NCBI GenBank assembly: GCA_002049455.2
Contig: KV918819.1
Span: forward strand, 186,001-250,000
From: Porphyra umbilicalis
Lineage: Eukaryota > Rhodophyta > Bangiophyceae > Bangiales > Bangiaceae
Direction of reading: 5' to 3'
Length of the DNA stretch: 64,000 nucleotides
Shown here: in pieces, positions 54,324-64,000 of the stretch
Numbering within the stretch: the first letter of the stretch is position 1
Layout of the letters: every line of letters starts with the position of its first letter
The notes under the pieces: generated by a model
The model's database searches: none
Told to the model about the DNA's origin: nothing
The model's input: only the letters and a program-made list of their open reading frames with translations
Position numbers and translations under genes: made by a program

Positions 54324-56440
54324 TGAAGTGGGCGCGTTCATCGCGCTGGCTCTGCTGTGTGCGCTCTGTTTCCTTCCTTGACCTTTCCATTGGTGGACAG
54401 ATGCCGGACCAGAGCGCCGTGCTGTTTGTGTTTGCGTATGCATTTTCACCTCGCTTCCCGTGCTTTGTCCTACTGGTACATGCAATGCCCTGCATGTGGG
54501 TGCGTACGGGCGCTGGTCACCCGCCGTCGCCGCCGCTGGTAGTGCGTTGCCTGTAGCAATCTATTCGTGGGTTACTTCTCCACTCTCATGTAGGCGCCAC
54601 GCGAGGCAGGTCCTCGGCAGTGCGCACGAGCTGACATGGGTGTCAGGCAGGGTTGTCAGCGTTTCGTTTGGTTTGCCAAACATGAACGGAATTCAACCTG
54701 ATTCCAGGGTTGTAAGTTCATGTTGAATCTACAGATGGTTCGATAAATCGGGTTGATTTCAAGAAACGAACCAAACTGAACGATAAACGACTTGGTTGTA
54801 TTTATGATTAATTGCCTCGGCAGACAGGAGCTTTCGTTGACCACTTCAAATTGATCAGCCAGGTGGTTGTGCGCTGTGCGGCCGATCTGACTGCCTCGTT
54901 GCCATATGGTCGTTGCGCCAAAAGCTGGACAGTCCCAGACAGGCGGATCGACGTTTGGGCCAATCAAACGCACAAAAGCGCCTCTTTGACAGGCCTGGAC
55001 TCTCCACTTTTTGGCGGAACGACAATACCCCCTGCAGGTCAGTCGCGCGGAGAATTCTGCTCCCAGACCCTCCTTCATGTCAACTGATACCAATCAGCTG
55101 TGTAGCACCCTAGGCGCTGAGTTCGTAGATCGATTCATCTGCGGTTAACGTGTGCGTGAATCATAGCCTTTTTGGCTGGAGGATGGATGGGTCGTGGTCG
55201 CACCCAGGATTGCGTGGAGTGCAGCAACTTGCTGCAGAAGCAACAGCTTGAAGCTGCTTCTCGGACAACGGGGCATCCACTCTCCCTCAACGCCGCGTCT
55301 ACACGTATCGGTGTTTGGTTCTTTCTGTTTGGTCCCCCCGTCTCCGTTTCTGCGCGGAGGCCCAGGCGGTTGTCAACGTCGTCGCCCCGGCGTCGGCTCG
55401 TACCAGTCGTTTGGATTCTGTCGCGGTGGTGGGGCAGGCAAGAAGGGCTCTGTCGCCGGGACTGCAGCAGGCCTGCTATGCACACGCTACATCAGCTTGG
55501 CGACGCAAGCTCGATGGAGCTCGAGTCAGACAACCCGACTTTCCCAAGCACAATCTCAACTACATTATACGTGGCACACTAAGTATTACGCGGAACAAGT
55601 ATGGCTTTTGACATGTTGCGTTCAACCTGAACGCTCCAGCGTTCAATCGGGCCTGTAGTACATCAACTTTAGCCTAGTACGCGACTTAGTACACGTCTAG
55701 TATGCGCCCCACTTCCCGACGATGAGACAAGCATTGATATAAATTGTTGCAACAGAAAAAGACAAAAAGTGGAGTGGATTCAAACTGCTGTCTCACGTCC
55801 ATCATGGGGTATTACCGTGCCTTAGCAGCTTACCGCACGTAATTGTCTGTTCCGAAACGAAAAACCATTGATAATATACTCAATTTGTCAGGGTTCGCTG
55901 CGCCTATGCATACTACTGCGTTCTATCATGTTTTTGGTCGTCAGTACTTGCCGACCAAGTCAACAGCCGACTCCGTAGGCCCTCTGGATACTACGACCGT
56001 GTGCTCTCGCATGTGGCGACATTACCAAATTCTACGAGGTTTATTGCATATGGCACTTCCCTAAAAAATGGACATGCTGCTGATCGCGAAGCATCCTTCA
56101 CACATCGTGCTGTAAGTAGGCGCTGTCGATATGTGGCCAATAGGTGAGCTGTATTCGTGCCCCGGTGAAACCGGTGAGAGTCTCACGACCCGTATTCAGA
56201 GTTCTCTGGCCTCAGAGCACTTCGTCTCTCTTCGACTACCCATGCAAGGAACAAGCCCACCAACCGGGAGATCATTCGCACAATCTCATGAATCGGCACC
56301 GCGTCGGACTTGGGCTTGCCTTCCGCATCCGCCACCACTGCTCCCTCCGTGGAGGCAGAATCGGACGCACCTCGTCCTTCCATATTCTCCGCAGGCCTCG
56401 CAGTGCTGGCTGTGCGAGCGTCGATCTTCGGCGCCGGTGC
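54324..56440. other. Gene-poor, lower-GC stretch after SPT6
   Basis: No recognisable gene or repeat. Base composition falls to near parity, as in the other intergenic regions of the window. Confidence 0.5.
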
Positions 56441-56459
56441 GCGTGGCGGCGCTGTGTTA

Positions 56460-56725
56460 GATCTCCTGCCAGTGCCGTGGCGCGTCGCGTCCTTTTTGCG
56501 GCGGGGGTGCGCGTGGTGCCGCAGTCGTCGTGCTCGTGTCGGTGCCCTGGCGCGTCGCGTCGTTTTGGCGGCGGGGGCGCGCGTGGTGCCGCTGTCGTCG
56601 TGCCCGTGTCGGTGCCCTGGTGCGTCGTCGTGCTCGTGTCGGTTCCCTGGTGCGTCGCGTCGTTTTGGCGGCGGGGGTGCGCGTGGTGCCGCTGTCGTCG
56701 TGCTCGTGTCGGTGCGCTGAGGCGA
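56460..56725. repeat. ~70-bp tandem repeat upstream of the Tc1-like transposase
   Basis: Units contain GTGCCCTGGCGCGTCGCGTCG, TTTTGGCGGCGGGGG, GCGCGTGGTGCCGC and GTCGTCGTGCTCGTGTCG. Two full units, one truncated unit (about 30 bp) and another full unit follow each other. The transposase frame is open through them, but the translation is Cys/Arg/Val-rich and unlike protein. Confidence 0.7.
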
Positions 56726-56782
56726 CGCGACGCCTCCTTTGTTCGGCGGCCGCAGACGGGCGGGCAGAGGCGCTTCATTGTC

Positions 56783-57817
56783 ATGTACTCCGAGGACCTC
56801 CGCGCGTCCGCGCTGTCCATGCTCTCCAATGGCGTGGAACGCCAAAAGGTGCACGAGAGTATCGGAGTGAAGCGGACGCAGCTAAAGCGGTGGGAGGGCT
56901 ACTACGCGCAGCATGGATCGGTGTGGCGGAACCCGGAGCAAAAGAACAAGCACGGCGACGCCTGCGAGTACGATTTGCAGCTCATGAACGCATTGGTCAC
57001 TCTTGTGCGCAACCATCCTCGGGCTCTGCTTCGTGAGCATGCGCACATGCTCAAACTGATGAGCCAAGATCATGCGGGCGACATGACGGAGCTGCGGTTT
57101 TCTAAGAGCACGGTCGATCGCCACTTGCGTCGTCTAGGCTTCACGCGTAAAAAGATTTTGCGCTTGTTTCGCGAGTCCACGGAGGAGCGTCGCCGGCAGC
57201 ACGCTGTCGTACGGCAGCGCATTCCCCGCCGCTGTATCGTGTCTGTGGACGAAACACACACGGACGGGTCGGATGTGTTCCGTCTGTACGGTCGCACTTT
57301 AAGTCAAGAGCGCTCCCACCTTCGTGACCGCGACCCGCGGTCTGTGCCTCGCACGAGCACCACCATGGCGGTCTCCAGCGACGGGCGCGTCCTTGGCTTC
57401 ATGTCCGTCATTGTGCGCCAAAAGGCGTTGACGGGGGCCGACTGGCGGCTTTTTCTCCAGCACCTCTTCCCCAAGCTTGGTGTTTACATGCCTGGGGCGC
57501 CATGGCACTTGCAACCCGACAACTGTGTCGTCATGTTTGATAACGCTCCCATCCACGACGCCGACGGGGATGCGTTCATGACCGCCAACGGCGTCACCTT
57601 CCTCCGTCTTCCTCCGTACAGCCCCGACATGCAGCCCATAGAAGGTGTGTTCAATGACTTGAAGGTCATCATCCGGAACCTGGTCTACAATGAACAGGAC
57701 TTGGTGGACGACCCCCATCTGTTGCAGGCGATGGCGGCCAGCTTTTTGAGGCAGCGACACATCATCGGTCAATTTGATCGTGTTGATCGGGTGTTAGCTG
57801 CTGTCCGCGCACAATGA
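56783..57817 (+). CDS. IS630/Tc1-mariner-like transposase
   Basis: The frame is open from 56144, but the first sensible ATG is 56783 (MYSEDLRASALSML), giving 344 residues. An N-terminal helix-turn-helix (EDLRASALSMLSNGVERQKV, SIGVKRTQLKRWEGYY) is followed by a winged-helix-type second DNA-binding part (RFSKSTVDRHLRRLGFTRKK). The DDE_3 catalytic domain has Asp 156 in CIVSVDETH, Asp 253 in VVMFDNAPIHD and Glu 287 in PPYSPDMQPIEGVF; 33 residues separate the last two acids. No stops or frameshifts were found, so the enzyme may be active. I could not find terminal inverted repeats or flanking TA duplications, so the element borders are open, and domestication is possible. The ~70-bp tandem repeats lie just upstream. 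Confidence 0.88.
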   Translation: MYSEDLRASALSMLSNGVERQKVHESIGVKRTQLKRWEGYYAQHGSVWRNPEQKNKHGDACEYDLQLMNALVTLVRNHPRALLREHAHMLKLMSQDHAGDMTELRFSKSTVDRHLRRLGFTRKKILRLFRESTEERRRQHAVVRQRIPRRCIVSVDETHTDGSDVFRLYGRTLSQERSHLRDRDPRSVPRTSTTMAVSSDGRVLGFMSVIVRQKALTGADWRLFLQHLFPKLGVYMPGAPWHLQPDNCVVMFDNAPIHDADGDAFMTANGVTFLRLPPYSPDMQPIEGVFNDLKVIIRNLVYNEQDLVDDPHLLQAMAASFLRQRHIIGQFDRVDRVLAAVRAQ

Positions 57818-59414
57818 CAATGACAATGACTGCACATCATTCACACTGGTCCTCGTTTCCATGCCTCTAGGCAGCGCTCCCGACGTACAGTCCACCACCC
57901 CCTCCACGGCGCAGCGAGTGCACAGCCCGAGGTCGCAGGGGGAAGTGCCGCAGCGGGGCAAGGGGAAGCGCCCGCAGCCCCTCCACAGCAGAGCCGACTC
58001 AGCAACACGGCGTCGCCGACCGTTCGGGCGGCGTCGCGAGCAGCGCCGGCAGCGGTGGACACGGGCACCGCCGTGGCCGCCGCCGCCGGCACAGAGGCCT
58101 GAACTGCGCCGCGCCCGCGTTACGGTTGGACTACCCCGCCACGGGCGAGCGCCCACCGTCGGCGGGGTGGCTGCCACCCTCCACCACCGCGCGCCGGCCG
58201 GCCGGCGCGCCGTCGACGTGGCGCCGCTTGGCCGCCGGCGCGTCGGTGGGGCGTGGCGACCACAGCCGTGCCGGCCGGGCCATCGGCGCACGACCATCGC
58301 CGCCGCCGCCGCCGCCGCCGCCGCCGGGAGAGCGGGGCGTCAGCGGCGGCAGCGTCACGGAACGGCCTCCCGTTCGTGCCGGTGACAAGGAAGGGTAGGG
58401 CCCGAAGCCACCGCCGCCCGTCGCCGCAGCCGCCGAGGAAAGGGGCGGGAATGGCGACAGCAGCGGGTGTCGGCCAAGAACGTCGACGCTGCAGGGCGGC
58501 GGCTGAGCGCGCCCGGCGGGCGGTAGGCGGGGGGACGGTGGCGGCAGGCCGCCGGCCGTTCTCCCCGCCGCGGTGGCGTCTGGGGCAGCGGCAGGGGCGG
58601 GGCGTGCCGCACGGGGGGTACCGCCGCCGTCGCCGCCGCCACCGCGGGCGCCGCCGCTGGCCGGTGACTGCGCCACGGCGGCGGAGGCACCGCGATCGTG
58701 CGGCGACGCGCCGCCGCCGCCGCGGCCCGGCGACAGCGGCCACGGGGCGGGAAAGGGCCCCTCCCGCCCGCCGTGCCACGGCGGCGGCGGCGGCCCGCCG
58801 TCGCCTCCGCCGCCACGGCGTGGCGACGGAGGCGGGGGGTGGCCCCCCCGGTGCCAGTCGGCCGCCGCCGCAGCAGCCGTACTTCGACCCCGTTCGACGC
58901 CCAGGCGGTGCTCGTGCGCTCCACCCGACGGGGCCGCCGGGGGGTCAGCCTGCTCTGCTGCCGACGGGGCCCCCGCTGCGGACGTGGTGCACGCCGTCGT
59001 GGCGTAGGGCGGCGGTGGCGGCGGGGGGAGTGGCGGAGGGCTCGCCGCCCGCCCAACGTCGCGCGACGACGGGACGGCCGCTGGTGCCGCCGTTGGGCGG
59101 TGGGGGCGCGCCACCGCGGCCGCCGCCGCATCGCCGTCTGGGGTGTCGGCGGGGGCCGGCGCCGCCGCGCCGGCGCATGCGCGCCCGCCGTCCGCTCGGC
59201 AGCGGGAGGCGGCTGTGCGGCTCCGCGCCGACGCATGCGAGTCGGCGGTGCGGGCGCCAGCGAGGGGGACGCCATCCCCTGTGACAGGAGCGCCGTTGAC
59301 CGGGACAGTGCGGAGGGCGCGGACGCGTGGGGCCCCCAGGGGGGACCCCCACCCTCCGCCGCCGCGCGCCGCTCGTCGTGCTCGAGCCACGGCGACCGAG
59401 CCGCAGCGGTGATG
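57818..59414. other. GC-rich stretch between the transposase and the satellite
   Basis: Long Pro/Ala/Gly frames occur on both strands (for example 58131-59390 minus, with AAKRRHVD near its end), but no domain is recognisable. It may include the 3' part of a minus-strand gene if the satellite is coding. Otherwise it is non-coding. Confidence 0.35.
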
Positions 59415-59539
59415 TCACGGTCTGGCGCGTTGTCGCTGCCACCGACGCGCTCCAGGCCGGCCAGTTGAGTCCCGGTCCACGCGGGCGGGCGGGGGCCCCG
59501 GTGGTCTGGATCCGGACCACCCTCCCCGCCGTGTGGGCC

Positions 59540-62500
59540 TGCCACCGCCATTGTCACCATCTTCACGACGGCTGCCACGGCCGTGGCTGTCGCCGCGCCC
59601 TCCGCCACTGCCATTGTCACGAACGTCACGACGTCCGCCGCCACCATGGCTGCCATTGTCACAAACGCCAGGACGGCCGCCGCCGCCGCCACGGCTGCCG
59701 CCGCCATCTCGGCTGCCGCCTCCCCCCCCGCACCGCCACTGGCACCAGCGTCACGACGGCCGCCACAGCCATGGCCACCGCCGCGCCCTCCGCCACCCCC
59801 GTTGGCACAAATGTCACGACGGACGCCGCCGCTATGGCTGCCGCCGCCATCTCGGCTGCCGCCACCCCCCCGCACCGCCACTGGCACCAGCGTCACGACG
59901 GCCGCCACGGCCATGGTCACCGCCGCGCCCTCCGCCACCCCCATTGGCACACATGTCACGACGGACGCCGCCGCTATGGCTGCAGCCGCCATCTCGGCTG
60001 CCGCCACCCCCCCCGCACCGCCACTGGCACCAGCGTCACGACGGCCGCCACGGCCATGGTCACCGCCGCGCCCTCCGCCACCGCCATTGGCACACATGTC
60101 ACGACGGGCACCGCCGCTAGTGCTGCCGCCGCCATCTCGGCTGCCGCCTCCCCCCCCGCACCGCCACTGGCACCAGCGTCACGACGGCCGCCACGGCCAT
60201 GGTCACCGCCGCGCCCTCCGCCACCCCCATTGGCACACATGTCACGACGGACGCCGCCGCTATGGCTGCCGCCGCCATCTCGGCTGCCGCCTCCCCCCCC
60301 GCACCGCCACTGGCACCAGCGTCACGACGGCCGCCACGGCCATGGTCACCGCCGCGCCCTCCGCCACCGCCATTGGCACACATGTCACGACGGACGCCGC
60401 CGATATGGCTGCCGCCGCCATCTCGGCTGCCGCCACCCCCCCCGCACCGCCACTGGCACCAGCGTCACGACGGCCGCCACGGCCATGGTCACCGCCGCGC
60501 CCTCCGCCACCCCCATTGGCACACATGTCACGACGGACACCGCCGCTATGGCTGCCGCCGCCATCTCGGCTTCCGCCTCCCCCCCCGCACCGCCACTGGC
60601 ACCAGCGTCACGTCGGCCGCCACGGCCATGGTCACCGCCGCGCCCTCCGCCACCCCCATTGGCACACATGTCACGACGGACGCCGCCGCTATGGCTGCCG
60701 CCGCCATGTCGGCTGCCGCCTCCCCCCCCGCACCGCCACTGGCACCAGCGTCACGACGGCCGCCACGGCTATGGTCACAGCCGCGCCCTCCGCCACCGCC
60801 ATTGGCACACATGTCACGACGGACGCCGCCGATATGGCTGTCGCCGCCATCTCGGCTGCCGCCACCCCCCCCGCACCGCCACTGGCACCAACGTCACGAC
60901 GGCCGCCACGGCCATGGTCACCGCCGCGCCCTCCGCCACCCCCATTGGCACACATGTCACGACGGACACCGCCGCTAGTGCTGCCGCCGCCATCTCGGCT
61001 GCCGCCTCCCCCCCCGCACCGCCACTGGCACCAGCGTCACGTCGGCCGCCACGGCCATGGTCACCGCCGCGCCCTCCGCCACCGCCATTGGCACACATGT
61101 CACGACGGACGCCGCCGATATGGCTGTCGCCGCCATCTCGGCTGCCGCCACCCCCCCCGCACCGCCACTGGCACCAGCGTCACGACGGCCGCCACGGCCA
61201 TGGTCACCGCCGCGCCCTCCGCCACCCCCATTGGCACACATGTCACGACGGACGCCGCCGCTATGGCTGCCGCCGCCATCTCGGCTGCCGCCTCCCCCCC
61301 CGCACCGCCACTGGCACCAGCGTCACGATGGCCGCCACAGCCATGGTCACAGCCGCGCCCTCCGCCACCGCCATTGGCACACATGTCACGACGGACGCCG
61401 CCGATATGGCTGTCACCGCCATCTCGGCTGCCGCCTCCCCCCCCGCACCGCCACTGGCACCAGCGTCACGACGGCCGCCACGGCCATGGTCACCGCCGCG
61501 CCCTCCGCCACCCCCATTGGCACACATGTCACGACGGACGCCGCCGCTAGTGCTGCCGCCGCCATCTCGGCTGCCGCCTCCCCCCCCGCACCGCCACTGG
61601 CACCAGCGTCACGTCGGCCGCCACGGCCATGGTCACCGCCGCGCCCTCCGCCACCCCCATTGGCACACATGTCACGACGGACGCCGCCGCTATGGCTGCC
61701 GCCGCCATCTCGGCTGCCGCCTCCCCCCCGCACCGCCACTGGCACCAGCGTCACGACGGCCGCCACGGCCATGGTCACCGCCGCGCCCTCCGCCACCGCC
61801 GTTGGCACACTTGTCACGACGGACGCCGCCGATATGGCTGTCGCCGCCATCTCGGCTGCCGCCACCCCCCCCGCACCGCCACTGGCACCAGCGTCACGAC
61901 GGCCGCCACGGCCATGGTCACCGCCGCGCCCTCCGCCACCCCCTTTGGCACACATGTCACGACGGACACCGCCGCTAGTGCTGCCGCCGCCATCTCGGCT
62001 GCCGCCTCCCCCCCCGCACCGCCACTGGCACCAGCGTCACGACGGCCGCCACGGCCATGGTCACCGCCGCGCCCTCCGCCACCCCCATTGGCACACATGT
62101 CACGACGGACGCCGCCGCTATGGCTGCCGCCGCCATCTCGGCTGCCGCCTCCCCCCCCGCACCGCCACTGGCACCAGCGTCACGACGGCCGCCACGGCCA
62201 TGGTCACCGCCGCGCCCTCCGCCACCGCCATTGGCACACATGTCACGACGGACGCCGCCGATATGGCTGTCGCCGCCATCTCGGCTGCCGCCACCCCCCC
62301 CGCACCGCCACTGGCACCAGCGTCACGACGGCCGCCACGGCCATGGTCACCGCCGCGCCCTCCGCCACCGCCATTGGCACACATGTCACGACGGACACCG
62401 CCGCTAGTGCTGCCGCCGCCATCTCGGCTGCCGCCTCCCCCCCCGCACCGCCACTGGCACCAGCGTCACGTCGGCCGCCACGGCCATGGTCACCGCCGCG

Positions 62501-64000
62501 CCCTCCGCCACCGCCATTGGCACACATGTCACGACGGACGCCGCCGCTATGGCTGCCGCCGCCATCTCGGCTGCCGCCTCCCCCCCCGCACCGCCACTGG
62601 CACCAGCGTCACGACGGCCGCCACGGCCAAGGTCACAGCCGCGCCCTCCGCCACCGCCATTGGCACACATGTCACGACGGACGCCGCCGATATGGCTGTC
62701 GCCGCCATCTCGGCTGCCGCCACCCCCCCCGCACCGCCACTGGCACCAGCGTCACGACGGCCGCCACGGCCATGGTCACCGCCGCGCCCTCCGCCACCCC
62801 CATTGGCACACATGTCACGACGGACACCGCTGCTAGTGCTGCCGCCGCCATCTCGGCTGCCGCCTCCCCCCTGCACCGCCACTGGCACCAGCGTCACGTC
62901 GGCCGCCACGGCCATGGTCACCGCCGCGCCCTCCGCCACCGCCATTGGCACACATGTCACGACGGACGCCGCCGATATGGCTGTCGCCGCCATCTCGGCT
63001 GCCGCCTCCCCCCCCGCACCGCCACTGGCACCAGCGTCACGACGGCCGCCACGGCCATGGTCACAGCCGCGCCCTCCGCCACCGCCATTGGCACACATGT
63101 CACGACGGACGCCGCCGATATGGCTGTCACCGCCATCTCGGCTGCCGCCTCCCCCCCGCACCGCCACTGGCACCAGCGTCACGACGGCCGCCACGGCCAT
63201 GGTCACCGCCGCGCCCTCCGCCACCCCCATTGGCACACATGTCACGACGGACACCGCCGCTAGTGCTGCCGCCGCCATCTCGGCTGCCGCCTCCCCCCCC
63301 GCACCGCCACTGGCACCAGCGTCACGTCGGCCGCCACGGCCATGGTCACCGCCGCGCCCTCCGCCACCCCCATTGGCACACATGTCACGACGGACGCCGC
63401 CGCTATGGCTGCCGCCGCCATCTCGGCTGCCGCCTCCCCCCCCGCACCGCCACTGGCACCAGCGTCACGACGGCCGCCACGGCCATGGTCACCGCCGCGC
63501 CCTCCGCCACCGCCATTGGCACACATGTCACCACGGACGCCGCCGATATGGCTGTCGCCGCCATCTCGGCTGCCGCCACCCCCCCCGCACCGCCACTGGC
63601 ACCAGCGTCACGACGGCCGCCACGGCCATGGTCACCGCCGCGCCCTCCGCCACCCCCATTGGCACACATGTCACGACGGACACCGCCGCTAGTGCTGCCG
63701 CCGCCATCTCGGCTGCCGCCTCCCCCCCCGCACCGCCACTGGCACCAGCGTCACGACGGCCGCCACGGCCATGGTCACCGCCGCGCCCTCCGCCACCCCC
63801 ATTGGCACACATGTCACGACGGACGCCGCCGCTATGGCTGCCGCCGCCATCTCGGCTGCCGCCTCCCCCCCGCACCGCCACTGGCACCAGCGTCACGACG
63901 GCCGCCACGGCCATGGTCACCGCCGCGCCCTCCGCCACCGCCATTGGCACACATGTCACGACGGACGCCGCCGATATGGCTGTCGCCGCCATCTCGGCTG
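59540..64000. repeat. 143-bp satellite array (about 30 units), runs off the window
   Basis: Regular units recur every 143 bp from about 59.81 kb to the end, each with GGCACACATGTCACGACGGA, GCCGCCATCTCGGCTGCC, a C7-C8 run, GCACCGCCACTGGCACCAGC and GGTCACCGCCGCGCCCTCCG. About 270 bp of diverged units form the left edge (59540-59810). A few units are one base shorter, in the C run. Three variants at one site (GCTATGGCT, GATATGGCT, GCTAGTGCT) follow in a fixed order over most of the second half, giving a 429-bp higher-order repeat. All three plus frames are open because 143 is not a multiple of three and stops are absent. Neither satellite nor coding status is proven. Confidence 0.93.

Noticed and set aside
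58131..59390. 419-codon minus-strand Pro/Ala ORF as an independent gene
   Set aside because: No domain, extreme low complexity, and open frames of similar length on both strands. It is mentioned only as possible flank of a satellite-encoded protein.
59327..61978. 883-codon plus-strand frame through the satellite
   Set aside because: It arises because the repeat lacks plus-strand stops and 143 is not a multiple of three, so all three plus frames are open and cycle. There is no sign that this frame is favoured.
59540..64000. CRISPR-like array
   Set aside because: The units are 143 bp and directly adjoin each other. There are no unique spacers, and the context is eukaryotic.

Overview
The window is nuclear DNA of a GC-rich eukaryote. 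It holds eukaryote-only genes (HBS1, RMI1, copine, SPT6), two genes with short GT-AG introns (237 to 288 bp), LTR retrotransposons and long satellite DNA. Few introns, high GC, Ala/Gly/Pro-rich proteins and a bHLH-zip factor that looks plant-like suggest an alga. A bangiophyte red alga of the Porphyra/Pyropia kind fits best, but this is an inference from style and not from a marker gene.

Layout. Positions 1 to about 7.4 kb are gene-poor: a decayed GC-rich coding-like stretch, then lower-GC sequence with a foldback element. From 7.5 to 29.3 kb is a transposon cluster: a dead Harbinger-type transposase (7.5-8.9 kb); a complete Ty1/copia element with 418-bp LTRs and TTTCC target duplications (9490-14449) inside a minisatellite; a second Harbinger-type pair, a Myb/SANT-like protein convergent with a frameshifted transposase (16.3-19.0 kb); a small TRIM-like element with 86-bp LTRs and CGGGA duplications (20401-20738); and a young 8.09-kb Ty3/gypsy element with 366-bp LTRs and GTATA duplications (21166-29255). 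The gypsy element has no room for gag before pol, a chromodomain followed by a Dam-methylase-like tail, and an intact 801-codon antisense ORF next to the 3' LTR.

From 30.7 to 54.3 kb is a compact island of host genes: a triose-phosphate/nucleotide-sugar transporter (+), a bHLH-zip transcription factor (-), HBS1 (+), RMI1 (+), copine (-) and SPT6 (+). Several of these reading frames switch at very long G or C runs (up to 24 nt). The switches look like homopolymer length errors or real length instability, not dead genes. HBS1 (ribosome rescue), RMI1 (Holliday junction dissolution), SPT6 (transcription elongation) and copine (calcium/phospholipid binding) are unrelated housekeeping functions with no sign of an operon.

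From 56.8 to 57.8 kb is an intact IS630/Tc1-like transposase. From about 59.54 kb to the window end, and beyond it, runs a 143-bp satellite (about 30 units) organised over much of its length as a 429-bp three-unit higher-order repeat.
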